From a bacterium UBP6_UBA1177 (GTDB taxonomy: Bacteria > UBP6 > UBA1177): a stretch of 12,770 bases of DNA. Where the stretch lies: positions 104,744 through 117,513 of the forward strand of contig DBYV01000063.1 of NCBI GenBank assembly GCA_002310995.1, given 5' to 3'. Positions 1 through 6,973 of this stretch are shown in pieces (position 1 is the first letter of the stretch; each line of letters opens with the position of its first letter). The position numbers and the translations under genes were made by a program. The notes under the pieces were generated by a model, which saw only the letters and a program-made list of their open reading frames with translations, was not told where the DNA came from and searched no databases.

Positions 1-771
1 AAGATCGCGGCGATACTTTACATCGTTTTCGGCTCGATGGTCATCGGTTTTATCATTTTTCCCTTCATCAGGCTTTTTTCGAAAGATAAAAACGATTTTT
101 ATGTGAAGGCGAGAAGGTATGTTTCGAACGTTTTCAAACGCTTCCTTTTCATGCTCAAAATAACCGATATCGTCGAGATGAGAGTGCCGGAAATGGAGAA
201 GCTGCGCAACCTGAAAGGGAAAGTTATCGTCGCGAACCATCCGTCGCTCCTTGATTTTGTCTGCATGACAGCCCTTGTTCCGAACGCTAACTGCATAGTA
301 CGGGCAAATCTCACAAGAACGCCTTATGTCGGCATAATCAGCCAGATCTACATCACTAACGACGAGAATTACGACGATTTGTTCGAAGCGTGCAAAGAAG
401 ACCTGGATAACGGCAACAACGTCCTGATTTTTCCTGAAGGAACACGCACACCGCGCTTCAAAAGAAACATCTACCAGAAAGGTGCCGCGCGTATCGCCCT
501 CCACGCCAAATGTGACGTTCTCCCTGTTTTCATCGGCGGAAGCGACAAATACGGTCTCGGCAAGCACGATCCGCTCTTTTCCTACAATCCCGTCGAAGAG
601 TATTTTTACGATTTTCAGCTTCTTCCCGAAATAAAAAGCTCAGACTACGAAGGAATGCCTTCACCCGCCGCTGCAAAGCGCATCACCGACAAAATCGAGG
701 AGGAGATCCTCGCCGCCGATGCCGAATACAGAAAAACCAACACCAAGTGCAGAACCTTCAATAATGTGTAA
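1..771 (+). CDS. PlsC-family 1-acylglycerol-3-phosphate acyltransferase-like protein (5' end outside window)
   Basis: Lysophospholipid acyltransferase of the PlsC/LPLAT family, which moves an acyl group from acyl-ACP or acyl-CoA to a lysophospholipid or related acceptor at the inner membrane. The frame is open from base 1, and the 12 codons before the first ATG (position 37) encode hydrophobic residues continuous with the N-terminal membrane segment, so the real start is probably upstream and the gene is 5'-partial. Numbered from the ATG at 37, the catalytic H-x4-D block is NHPSLLD at residues 67-73 (His68, Asp73), and the acceptor-binding FPEGTR block is at 132-137, followed by a KGAARIA stretch and LPVFIGG. 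Both diagnostic motifs are intact. The C-terminus is hydrophilic. Whether the acceptor is lysophosphatidic acid, ornithine lipid or an aryl-polyene-type lipid cannot be read from this sequence; the upstream neighbours, not visible here, would tell. Confidence 0.88.
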   Translation, partial: KIAAILYIVFGSMVIGFIIFPFIRLFSKDKNDFYVKARRYVSNVFKRFLFMLKITDIVEMRVPEMEKLRNLKGKVIVANHPSLLDFVCMTALVPNANCIVRANLTRTPYVGIISQIYITNDENYDDLFEACKEDLDNGNNVLIFPEGTRTPRFKRNIYQKGAARIALHAKCDVLPVFIGGSDKYGLGKHDPLFSYNPVEEYFYDFQLLPEIKSSDYEGMPSPAAAKRITDKIEEEILAADAEYRKTNTKCRTFNNV

Positions 772-920
772 ATCGGATTTTATTGAAAAAATCGTGGTAA
801 TTATTAAATAAAATCAGAGTCTTGTCATTTTTTTTTTTTTTGAATTTTTGAGTCAGAAAAATTGGCATTTTGTGTAACTAAATATATGCTTATTTGGTTT
901 TTTTAACTTTGGAGGAAGCC
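772..920 (+). other. AT-rich intergenic region with T14 tract
   Basis: There is no open frame of interest. The region contains an uninterrupted run of 14 T (828-841) and, downstream of it, the candidate promoter for the Cys-rich secreted protein. No GC-rich hairpin precedes the T run, so I do not call an intrinsic terminator. Confidence 0.5.
862..890 (+). promoter_or_regulatory. Candidate sigma-70-type promoter of the Cys-rich secreted protein gene
   Basis: TTGGCA at 862-867 (5 of 6 to TTGACA) is followed after a 17-bp spacer by TATGCT at 885-890. It lies 31 bp upstream of the ATG at 921. This is a pattern match only. Confidence 0.45.
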
Positions 921-1754
921 ATGAAAAAAGTTATGTTTCTATCAATTTTCTTTTTTTCGTTATTTGTTTTTGCAGAAGACGATGAAGAACCGAAGGTCTA
1001 TTGCGAAAATGAAGCGGGACACTGCACGATTTCAAGATGGGGTCACGAGTGTTTATGCAGAACAGTGAATGGATACGCTCAAGCAAACGGAGGCGGCGGA
1101 ATTCATGGTGATTACGAGGTAAGTGAAGAAGTTTGCAAATCCGATTTAGAGAGCAACTGCGGCAAAGAGAAGCCGACAGTTCGCAGCAAATGCGGCAAAA
1201 AGTTTGATTTTTGTGTTACCTATGTTTCCGAAAGTTCGCGCTGTACCGATAATCATATGAGTGAAGACGATGTGATTGCGGCAGTCGACAATGAAGACGC
1301 ATGGAACGACACTAAACAAGCAGTTTATTACGGCTGTTGCGCAGCCTACAGCGCGCCTCAGTCAAAACTTGAATGCCTCCAGGAACAGTGCGGAGAGGAA
1401 TTTACGGATGAATGCTGCGCTGAATGTCATATTACTGATACGGCAGACACGGCAGATACGGCTGACACGGCAGATACAGCTGACACGGCAGACACTGTTG
1501 ATACTGCTGATACTGATATCACTGATACAGCAGATACCGGCGATACTGGTGACACAGAAGTCATTTCTCCGGCACCGGAAGACGACACTGCCGATAGTGC
1601 TGACACAGATGAAGTTGATGCTGCAAATACTGATGCTGATGATACCGCAAATACCGAAGCTCCGAAGGACGGTTCTGTTCCGGCAGAAGATACAACAGAC
1701 GGTGATAAAAAAGAAGAAAGCAAATCAGACGGCTGTTCGATTCTGTTCATCTGA
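921..1754 (+). CDS. Secreted Cys-rich protein with Asp-Thr-Ala triplet tail
   Basis: A 277-residue exported protein of unknown function. The start chosen is the ATG at 921, preceded by GGAGG at 911-915; an in-frame TTG at 894 would put the Shine-Dalgarno inside the coding region and is rejected. Residues 1-16 form a classic signal peptide (MKK, hydrophobic core, cleavage expected after FVFA), with no lipobox. The mature N-terminal half (to about residue 168) holds 16 cysteines, including CC pairs in GCCAAY and ECCAEC, as in disulfide-stabilised secreted domains. Residues 172-212 are a DTA-type triplet run, then a less regular D/T/A/E-rich stretch to about residue 265. The C-terminus is GCSILFI, a single Cys followed by a few hydrophobic residues. 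I recognise no named domain. It shares the acidic triplet-linker style with the three lipoproteins further right, but here the linker is C-terminal to the Cys-rich head. Probably periplasmic or surface-located. Confidence 0.8.
   Translation: MKKVMFLSIFFFSLFVFAEDDEEPKVYCENEAGHCTISRWGHECLCRTVNGYAQANGGGGIHGDYEVSEEVCKSDLESNCGKEKPTVRSKCGKKFDFCVTYVSESSRCTDNHMSEDDVIAAVDNEDAWNDTKQAVYYGCCAAYSAPQSKLECLQEQCGEEFTDECCAECHITDTADTADTADTADTADTADTVDTADTDITDTADTGDTGDTEVISPAPEDDTADSADTDEVDAANTDADDTANTEAPKDGSVPAEDTTDGDKKEESKSDGCSILFI
1434..1556 (+). repeat. Asp-Thr-Ala triplet-coding repeat
   Basis: Tandem 9-bp units encoding D-T-A (with V, G and DI variants) over 41 codons inside the Cys-rich secreted protein gene. 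GAT/GAC, ACG/ACA/ACT and GCA/GCT alternate, so the amino-acid repeat is cleaner than the DNA repeat. Confidence 0.85.
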
Positions 1755-1863
1755 TTTAAAATCCGTGAAATAATTTCTTTTTTATTTTCAAAAAAACTGT
1801 CGAAATTTTCTAAAATTTGAGTATATTTACCGCGTTTTTGTTTTTTTAACGAAGAGCTGAACT

Positions 1864-1993
1864 GTGATCAAGATTGAAAAATTAAGATTTTATTACGAAA
1901 ACGATAAGGTTTTTGTTACCGAACATGCCGCGGAACTATTACCCCGATAAAAAACTTTGGAGCGAAGATTTTAGGCAAAGGTTGGAGAAATAG
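1864..1993 (+). pseudogene. Remnant of a DUF4258-type toxin gene (internal deletion and frameshift)
   Basis: Two short pieces in different frames directly precede the antitoxin. From GTG 1864 the first frame reads VIKIEKLRFYYENDKVF then VTEHAAE, resembling the N-terminus of DUF4258 proteins (a helix, then a conserved '.F..HA..R' segment), and stops at about 1949 after LLPR. The second frame, from about 1937 to TAG 1991-1993, reads NYYPDKKLWSEDFRQRLEK, resembling the family's C-terminus ('ITVY.PD...W..DF..R'). DUF4258 proteins are usually about 80-95 residues; only some 43 codons remain here and the middle is missing, with the two ends out of frame. The partner family fits: YgiT-type zinc-finger antitoxins are often encoded immediately after DUF4258 toxins. 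Seen directly: the two frames and their order. Inferred: that they are two ends of one toxin that suffered a deletion. The alternative is two unrelated short leader peptides. Confidence 0.62.
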
Positions 1994-1994
1994 G

Positions 1995-2225
1995 ATGAAA
2001 TGTTTGGTATGCAAAGCGGAAGAAATGAGTGAGAGCACCAGCACTTATTTTACTCAGGTCGATAACTGCTATGTTATCATTGAAAATGTTCCATGTTTTA
2101 AGTGCAGGCAGTGCGGAGCAGTCGTTTACCCGATGTCCGTTCAGGAAACGATAGATGACATTTTGGAAAAAGTCAGAAACATTGCAAGCAAAATCTTTAT
2201 CATGGACTATTCCAAAGTGGCATAA
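1995..2225 (+). CDS. YgiT-type zinc-finger antitoxin (MqsA N-terminal-like)
   Basis: A 76-residue protein of the YgiT-type zinc-finger family, the N-terminal zinc-binding part of MqsA-like antitoxins without a C-terminal HTH domain. Zinc ligands are CxxC at Cys3/Cys6 and CxxC at Cys37/Cys40, separated by the usual strand segment with TTYF-like STYFTQ and NCYVIIENVPC. The C-terminal part (VQETIDDILEKV...) is the helix typical of the family, ending in IMDYSK. GGAG at 1984-1987 lies 7 bp before the ATG, inside the last codons of the decayed toxin frame, and the toxin stop is 1 bp from the antitoxin start, so translation was probably coupled. In the intact arrangement the protein would bind and neutralise its toxin. 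Here the toxin is broken, so it is an orphan antitoxin; it may be residual, or may still counter a homologous toxin elsewhere. Confidence 0.85.
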   Translation: MKCLVCKAEEMSESTSTYFTQVDNCYVIIENVPCFKCRQCGAVVYPMSVQETIDDILEKVRNIASKIFIMDYSKVA

Positions 2226-2286
2226 TTTTCTTGTAAAAATTCGTAAATAAAATCAAATTGTTATCTTTGAGGGGTCTTTAGCGGCA

Positions 2287-3372
2287 ATGTTTGGTAATGC
2301 AAAAGAATATATCGATTTTCTGAAATCGGTTCAGTTTGATTTTTCAGCTTTCGAGTTTGTCCGCGAAAAACCGCGCAAAGTTGTAATAAGTGTAGGAAAA
2401 TCGGCTGGTTATATGTATGAAAAGTTCGCTTTGCGCTATCCGGAAACGGCTGTTTTACCTGCATTTGCTGTGCTTCCAGAAGGAATAGCTTGGAGTGTCC
2501 CCGAAAATGTCGAAACTTTCTTTTCAAGCCATCCGCACCTTACTGAAAAGAGTTTCGAGGCGGCAGAAAAACTTATAAAGTTCATAAAAAAGCATGAGCC
2601 CGAAAATGTTATTGTTCTTTTGAGCGGCGGAAGTTCGGCTCTGATCGAAAAAAGTGATAACGAAAAAGAGTCAGTGGAGCTCAACGAAAAACTGCTCAAA
2701 AGCGGCCTTCCGATAACTGAAATCAATAAAAAAAGAAGTGAATGTTCGCTAATTAAGAACGGAAAACTCGCAGGAATGTTCGGAAAAACTGATTTTTATG
2801 TTTTTGTTGCAAGCGATATTCCGTTTGACGGCGGTGAAAAATGTGTCGGAAGCATGCCTTTTTTCAGGGAAGACCTTAAAAACACCTATCTTTTCAAGTG
2901 CGCCGACAGCGATTTGCTGCATGACACGCTTTTGAAAAATCTGCCCGAAAATACCGAATCATTCAGGCGTTTTACCGGAAGCGTAGATGAATTGAAAAAT
3001 CTCGTTCTCAGCCGCATCGAAGCTGGTGCAGAAGCTGTTCTTGTTACTGGCGAGCCTCTTTTGAAAATTGATGCAAAAAATGCCGGAACCGGCGGCAGAA
3101 TGAGCCATTTTGCTCTTACGATGCTTCCGTTTCTGCAAAAAGGAATGAAACTTTGCGCCCTTTCTTCTGACGGAATCGACGGAAACTCGCCGTTTGCCGG
3201 AGCAGTGGTAGAAGGCGGTTTGAAAACTATACCTGAAAACGAAATGTCATCTGTGCTTGAAAGCTATAATTCGGCTTGCTTGCTTGATAAATACGGGCTA
3301 ATGATAAAAAGCGGCTATACAGGGCTCAATCTCAACGATTTCGTTGTTTTTCTGAGAAAAAACAGAGCTTAG
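2287..3372 (+). CDS. Type-2 glycerate kinase (DUF4147/MOFRL family), divergent
   Basis: ATP-dependent glycerate kinase of the GckA/TtuD type (GK-II), cytosolic, converting D-glycerate to a phosphoglycerate. Family motifs in order: VISVGKSAGYM with the expected catalytic Lys38; SHPHLTEKS (about 81-89), matching the usual HP-P-E-S block; LLSGGSSAL (111-119); EINKKRSECSLIKNGKLA (about 145-162), matching the 'N-R-S-IKGG-LA' region; ASDIPFDGGEKCVGSMP (about 175-191); the MOFRL part with GTGGR (267-271) and SSDGIDG (293-299), then AGAVV. It is 361 residues against roughly 400-450 for typical members. The block normally reading GGRNQE is GGRMSHFA here, so the Asn/Glu positions are changed. GAGGGG at 2269-2274 precedes the ATG by 12 bp. 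It stands alone on this strand and converges with the zinc-ribbon gene. Family assignment is firm; activity and substrate are less certain because of the substitutions. Confidence 0.85.
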   Translation: MFGNAKEYIDFLKSVQFDFSAFEFVREKPRKVVISVGKSAGYMYEKFALRYPETAVLPAFAVLPEGIAWSVPENVETFFSSHPHLTEKSFEAAEKLIKFIKKHEPENVIVLLSGGSSALIEKSDNEKESVELNEKLLKSGLPITEINKKRSECSLIKNGKLAGMFGKTDFYVFVASDIPFDGGEKCVGSMPFFREDLKNTYLFKCADSDLLHDTLLKNLPENTESFRRFTGSVDELKNLVLSRIEAGAEAVLVTGEPLLKIDAKNAGTGGRMSHFALTMLPFLQKGMKLCALSSDGIDGNSPFAGAVVEGGLKTIPENEMSSVLESYNSACLLDKYGLMIKSGYTGLNLNDFVVFLRKNRA

Positions 3373-3377
3373 AAGCG

Positions 3378-4073
3378 CTATTTTCCACTTTCTATTTTTT
3401 CAAGATACTTGATTCCGCTAATTGAAAAAGCGATTGGCCTATAGTCTTCAGACAATCTTGATTTTAACAGCGAATAGAAAAACGGCACGACAAAAATGTA
3501 CGGTACAGAGGAGAAAAGGAACATCATAAATAGATTTTTCGGCTTGTTTTTCATGTTTTCATCGTCGCAGGTGAACATGGAGCAGTTGTAAAGAAGCGAG
3601 GAAACAAGGGAAAAACCGGAAAAATATGGGACGATGAACCATATGATGAGTGAAAGAACCAAAAATACCGAAGCATAAAGCTGGAATATCATTTCAATGT
3701 TGTTTGCTCCGGCGATGAATCCTATCATTGTTATGATTGCCGAAATCAGATATATGCAGACAATTTCGCCAAAGAAACAGGCGCACTGCTGTTTATGGGA
3801 AATTTCACGCCATTGTTCGTTTCCGACAAGAAGAATTCCCTCTTCTTTTGATATTTCATCAAGGCTGATTCCGCCAATATTTGAGATATTGGTCATAGTA
3901 ACATCGGAAGTTAGAAGACTTCTTTCAATAATATCAATAACTTCTTCTGTGAAGTCAGATTTTGAAGACTCTTTTCTTGTTTGAGGTTTCGAACTATGCG
4001 GAATTTTTCTTCCGCAACCTTTGCAGTAGTAGAAATTGTTATTTAAGGTTTTACAGTGCGGGCACGTCGTCAT
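3378..4073 (-). CDS. Zinc-ribbon multi-pass membrane protein of unknown function
   Basis: A 231-residue protein that begins with a zinc ribbon, CPHC (Cys4, Cys7) and CKGC (Cys17, Cys20), then a polar linker rich in Ser/Lys/Asp to about residue 95. Hydrophobic segments follow at about 99-121, 127-149 and 181-203, with a possible short one near 153-163 (GFSLVSSLLYN). The topology suggests a cytosolic zinc ribbon and linker tethered to an inner-membrane domain. I do not recognise the membrane domain; it could be a diverged RDD- or Yip1-like module, but the sequence does not settle it. Its ATG overlaps the stop of the upstream exported-protein gene by 4 bp (ATGA), so the two are translationally coupled and probably work together. 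The TAG stop lies 5 bp from the stop of the convergent glycerate kinase gene. Confidence 0.72.
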   Translation of the reverse strand: MTTCPHCKTLNNNFYYCKGCGRKIPHSSKPQTRKESSKSDFTEEVIDIIERSLLTSDVTMTNISNIGGISLDEISKEEGILLVGNEQWREISHKQQCACFFGEIVCIYLISAIITMIGFIAGANNIEMIFQLYASVFLVLSLIIWFIVPYFSGFSLVSSLLYNCSMFTCDDENMKNKPKNLFMMFLFSSVPYIFVVPFFYSLLKSRLSEDYRPIAFSISGIKYLEKIESGK

Positions 4074-4996
4074 TTGCCTTCCTTTTCGTTGCCGGAGATG
4101 TTTACCGGTTCGTGTTTAAGAGCTTTCGATATGATTTTGTCTGCTTCAGACTTGTTCATTGCCGTTTTTTGCGGAAGGAACCAGAGATCAATCAGTATTT
4201 TGTCGTTTTTTACCCCTTTAATATACCTGCCGTCAAAAGAGAGAAGGGGGTCTTTTTCGATTTTGCTTTCGACATTTTTAATTGCGTCGTGTATGAAAAT
4301 GGCTTCTTTGATATTTTTAGCGATGATGTTTTCGTAAAGCTCACCTGTGTATGCAATCTCGTATGCGATATTCGGAATACGGATGAAGTAAAGCATTTTG
4401 CTGCCTTCGAATTTTGCGCGGTAAAACTTTTCTGCCTGATTGAACACTGGCTTGAAATCTTTTGAATTTTCAAGTGAATTCAAAACCATGTTTGTAAGTT
4501 TGTTCATGTTTATGAAAAATGTGAGCGATATCGAAAGATCAAACTTGTCGGCTCCCAAAACAAGATTATCGACGACTTTTCTTTTGAACGGAAGCCCCAT
4601 CAGCTTCATTTCGAGGTAATCCAGACTCATAAACTGCGAATTTGCGGAAGCAGAAATTTTGCCGGAATGAAGTATTTCCATTAAATCTTCTCCGAGTCTT
4701 TCTTCTCCTTTTTCATCAGCGTAAGCAAAGTTGGGAACAACCTGCAAAAACATGAAATCATTCAGCGTTTCTATCACGACATGACTGCTTTTGAGAGCCT
4801 TGCCGATAATTTCGTCAATCTTTTTTTCCTGAATGTTCCCTTTCGATGCCTTGATAAGTTCATCGTAATTCGCGGGGAGTTCCACCACTGGAGCAATGGG
4901 AAGCTGCCTTATTTCGAGATTGTCGGGAAGCGGTTCCTGAGCAGAAAGAAGCGTTACGAAAAAGAGAAAAAAGAATAAAAAAGATATTTTTTTCAC
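4070..4996 (-). CDS. Exported protein of unknown function
   Basis: A 308-residue protein. I choose the GTG at 4996: it is preceded by GGAGG (5002-5006 on the complement) at a good distance and gives a standard signal peptide (KKISF, Phe/Leu-rich core, cleavage near LLSAQ). An ATG 21 bp further upstream would bury the Shine-Dalgarno and put an acidic residue before the signal peptide. There is no lipobox, so it is expected to be periplasmic, or in the outer membrane if sorted further. The mature part has no cysteines and mixes hydrophobic strands with Lys/Glu-rich helices; it includes a 'LFFINMNKL' and a 'YFIRIPNIAYEIAYTGE' stretch, and ends in a Lys/Glu-rich tail. I recognise no family. Its own promoter candidate lies at 5021-5048, and it is coupled to the zinc-ribbon membrane protein by an ATGA overlap. 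Confidence 0.72.
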   Translation of the reverse strand: MKKISFLFFFLFFVTLLSAQEPLPDNLEIRQLPIAPVVELPANYDELIKASKGNIQEKKIDEIIGKALKSSHVVIETLNDFMFLQVVPNFAYADEKGEERLGEDLMEILHSGKISASANSQFMSLDYLEMKLMGLPFKRKVVDNLVLGADKFDLSISLTFFINMNKLTNMVLNSLENSKDFKPVFNQAEKFYRAKFEGSKMLYFIRIPNIAYEIAYTGELYENIIAKNIKEAIFIHDAIKNVESKIEKDPLLSFDGRYIKGVKNDKILIDLWFLPQKTAMNKSEADKIISKALKHEPVNISGNEKEGK

Positions 4997-5020
4997 GGTT
5001 ACCTCCACAAAAATCATGAG

Positions 5021-5048
5021 ATTTTATTTTTCCTGAATGAAGTGTCAA
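5021..5048 (-). promoter_or_regulatory. Candidate promoter of the exported-protein/zinc-ribbon operon
   Basis: Reading the complement, TTGACA (5043-5048) is a perfect -35 hexamer, followed after 16 bp by TAAAAT (5021-5026, 5 of 6 to TATAAT). It ends 24 bp before the GTG start at 4996. This would separate the two-gene unit from the large operon upstream. Confidence 0.55.
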
Positions 5049-5078
5049 CAACAAATGTTTTTGGGAGAAAATACAAGG

Positions 5079-5094
5079 AAAAAAGCTTCGCTCT
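5079..5094 (-). terminator. Weak candidate terminator after the EGF-like lipoprotein gene
   Basis: On the complement, just after the lipoprotein stop, a short stem (AGAGC, loop GAA, GCT plus T) runs into six T. The stem is only about 5 bp with one G-T pair, so termination would be leaky at best. Confidence 0.28.
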
Positions 5095-5095
5095 G

Positions 5096-6973
5096 CTATT
5101 CACACGGTATTCTTGAGCAGGTTCCGTTTTCTGAACTGTCGGATGACGGCTTGCAGGTGTAGTTTGCCGGACAGTCGGACGGTTTTGAGCACTCCTTTCT
5201 GCCGCAGTAATTGCCTAAACCGCTTGATCTGCAGATCATACCTTCGCTGCATTCTTCATTAGCGGTACATCTTCTCATGCAGTAACCTGAAGATCCGGCT
5301 TTAACGCATTCAACCGCCTCATCCGTATTTGCACCCGGACAATCCGATGTGTATGAGCAGCCGTGGCACTGACCCGACGGAAGGCTTGGCGAGGTACATG
5401 TCAAAGATCCGCCGCAGTCGGAATTTTCTGCGCAGAAGAATGTCGGGTCATTCGTGTTAGTGCAGTATTTGTTTTTGCAGACAAAGCCAGTCGGACAGGT
5501 TTGTGTTTTAGGAACGCATGTTCCGTCTTTTTCAACGGTTCCTTCGTCGCAGACGCAGGTCGGAACACCGAGTTTTATTTCGCATTTTGTTCTGTTTGTA
5601 TCTTTGCACGGATTGGGCGAGCAGCTTGAAATACACTCTCCGTTTATGCAGGCTTCACCGGTATTCGGGCAGGTTCCGTGCGGATTTGAGAACAAGCAGG
5701 CCGTTTCATGGCAGGCAAGTCTCTGGCACATTCCGCCATTCTCTCCGACTTTGCAGACGGTTCCGCCGAAGCAGTCTTCGTCGGTTGAACATTTTTTCTG
5801 ACCGCAGTAGCCGGTTGAATAGCACTTTCCGTAAGGACAGTCGTTGTCGCTGTCGCACATCAGGGCGCATGTTCCGAAATCCTCCATACACTGAGTGTTG
5901 CCAGGGCAGTCGGAATTTGCAGAGCAGCCAGAGCATACTCCGCCGGCCGCACCTGGAGCCGAGCATATTGCGTTTCCGCCGAATTCGCGGCAGTCGCTGT
6001 CTTTTATGCACTGCTCGTTGCTTAAATCCTGAGGAAGGCAGTATCCGCCGAGGCACTGCATGTTGTCCGGGCAGACATCGTAAACTATTTCATTGCATTT
6101 TCCTTCTGAATCTTCTTCGTAGCCTGTATTGCATTCGCAGTGATAACCGGCTTCGCTTGAATCGGGGACACAGGTGTTTTTGTTAAGTCCGGGGTTGTGG
6201 GACTGACTGCAAGGCGTTGTCTTGCACGGGTTGTCTGCGCTCATTACGCATTCGTCGCCGGATATTTCGTAACCGGTTTCGCATTTGCATGTTCCGTTTA
6301 CATTCGTCGAATTTTTCGGGCAGCACTTTCCATTGCTCATCTGAAGAGGGTCTTCGCACTGGCAGAAAGCTTCATCGTTTTTTGTGGTGCAGGTACTGTT
6401 TTCAGGGCATGTGTATCCTGAACAGCGGTCTGTTATGCAGGTTCCCTGCTGGCAGATCTGGCCTTTCGGACAGTAGCCGTTAAGACCTTCGACCTTATTT
6501 TCGGTGCATGCAGCTACGCATTTTCCAGGTTCTTCTTCAGGTTCGACATAGTAAGTGTCGCACTGGCATTTTCCGTTTTTATTCGATGAGTGAGCCGGGC
6601 AGCAGATACCTCCGTCGGAGTAGTAAGAAGCATCACATTCGCAAGTGTATGATGTGCCTTCATTTTCCGGCATGCATCTTGATTTGTGTGCGGCGCGGTT
6701 TTCCTCGGTGTCGCACGGATTCGGCGAGCAGATTCCGCTCTCAGCCGTATCGGAATCGTCTTTTTCGGTATCGCTGTCGGTTACGGCTTCCTGAGTGTCA
6801 GAATCATCCTTTTGGTCAGTGTCGGAGACATCGGCAGCGTCCGAATCGTCCGTTGTATCGACATCGGTTTCGTCAATTTTGTCTGAATCATCTTTTTCCT
6901 TGCTGCCTGAACTTCCGCATGAACATACAAAGCAGAAAAGCATCGCGAGAAGTAGAAGAGAGAATTTTTTCAT
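5096..6973 (-). CDS. Cys-rich EGF-like lipoprotein with Asp/Ser/Thr stalk
   Basis: A 625-residue predicted outer-surface lipoprotein. The signal peptide ends in the lipobox-like V16-C17-S18-Cys19, Cys19 being the expected lipidated residue. Residues 20-79 are a Ser/Asp/Thr stalk (DSDT, DDSD repeats). Residues 81-295 hold EGF-like modules with CSPNPC, CECDASYYSDGG, CQCDTYY, CETGYE and CECNTGYEE signatures. Two long Cys-rich segments follow, about 301-421 and 493-624, with matching Cys spacing and shared words (SGC/HGCS..SDCPG, GYCGQKKCS/NYCGRKECS); they flank an EGF-like CSPNPC...CVCDEG unit at 461-487. The ATG at 6973 overlaps the TAA of glmM (TAATG), and its Shine-Dalgarno GGAGG (6980-6984 on the complement) lies within glmM's last Gly-Gly codons, so translation is coupled. 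It is probably a surface adhesin- or scaffold-like protein, but no ligand can be read from the sequence. Confidence 0.85.
   Translation of the reverse strand: MKKFSLLLLAMLFCFVCSCGSSGSKEKDDSDKIDETDVDTTDDSDAADVSDTDQKDDSDTQEAVTDSDTEKDDSDTAESGICSPNPCDTEENRAAHKSRCMPENEGTSYTCECDASYYSDGGICCPAHSSNKNGKCQCDTYYVEPEEEPGKCVAACTENKVEGLNGYCPKGQICQQGTCITDRCSGYTCPENSTCTTKNDEAFCQCEDPLQMSNGKCCPKNSTNVNGTCKCETGYEISGDECVMSADNPCKTTPCSQSHNPGLNKNTCVPDSSEAGYHCECNTGYEEDSEGKCNEIVYDVCPDNMQCLGGYCLPQDLSNEQCIKDSDCREFGGNAICSAPGAAGGVCSGCSANSDCPGNTQCMEDFGTCALMCDSDNDCPYGKCYSTGYCGQKKCSTDEDCFGGTVCKVGENGGMCQRLACHETACLFSNPHGTCPNTGEACINGECISSCSPNPCKDTNRTKCEIKLGVPTCVCDEGTVEKDGTCVPKTQTCPTGFVCKNKYCTNTNDPTFFCAENSDCGGSLTCTSPSLPSGQCHGCSYTSDCPGANTDEAVECVKAGSSGYCMRRCTANEECSEGMICRSSGLGNYCGRKECSKPSDCPANYTCKPSSDSSENGTCSRIPCE

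Noticed and set aside
828..841. T14 run as an intrinsic terminator for the acyltransferase gene
   Set aside because: No GC-containing stem precedes it; only weak AT pairing is possible upstream.
1767..1784. GAAA-TAA-TTTC followed by T run after the Cys-rich secreted protein
   Set aside because: A 4-bp AT-rich stem is too weak to call a terminator.
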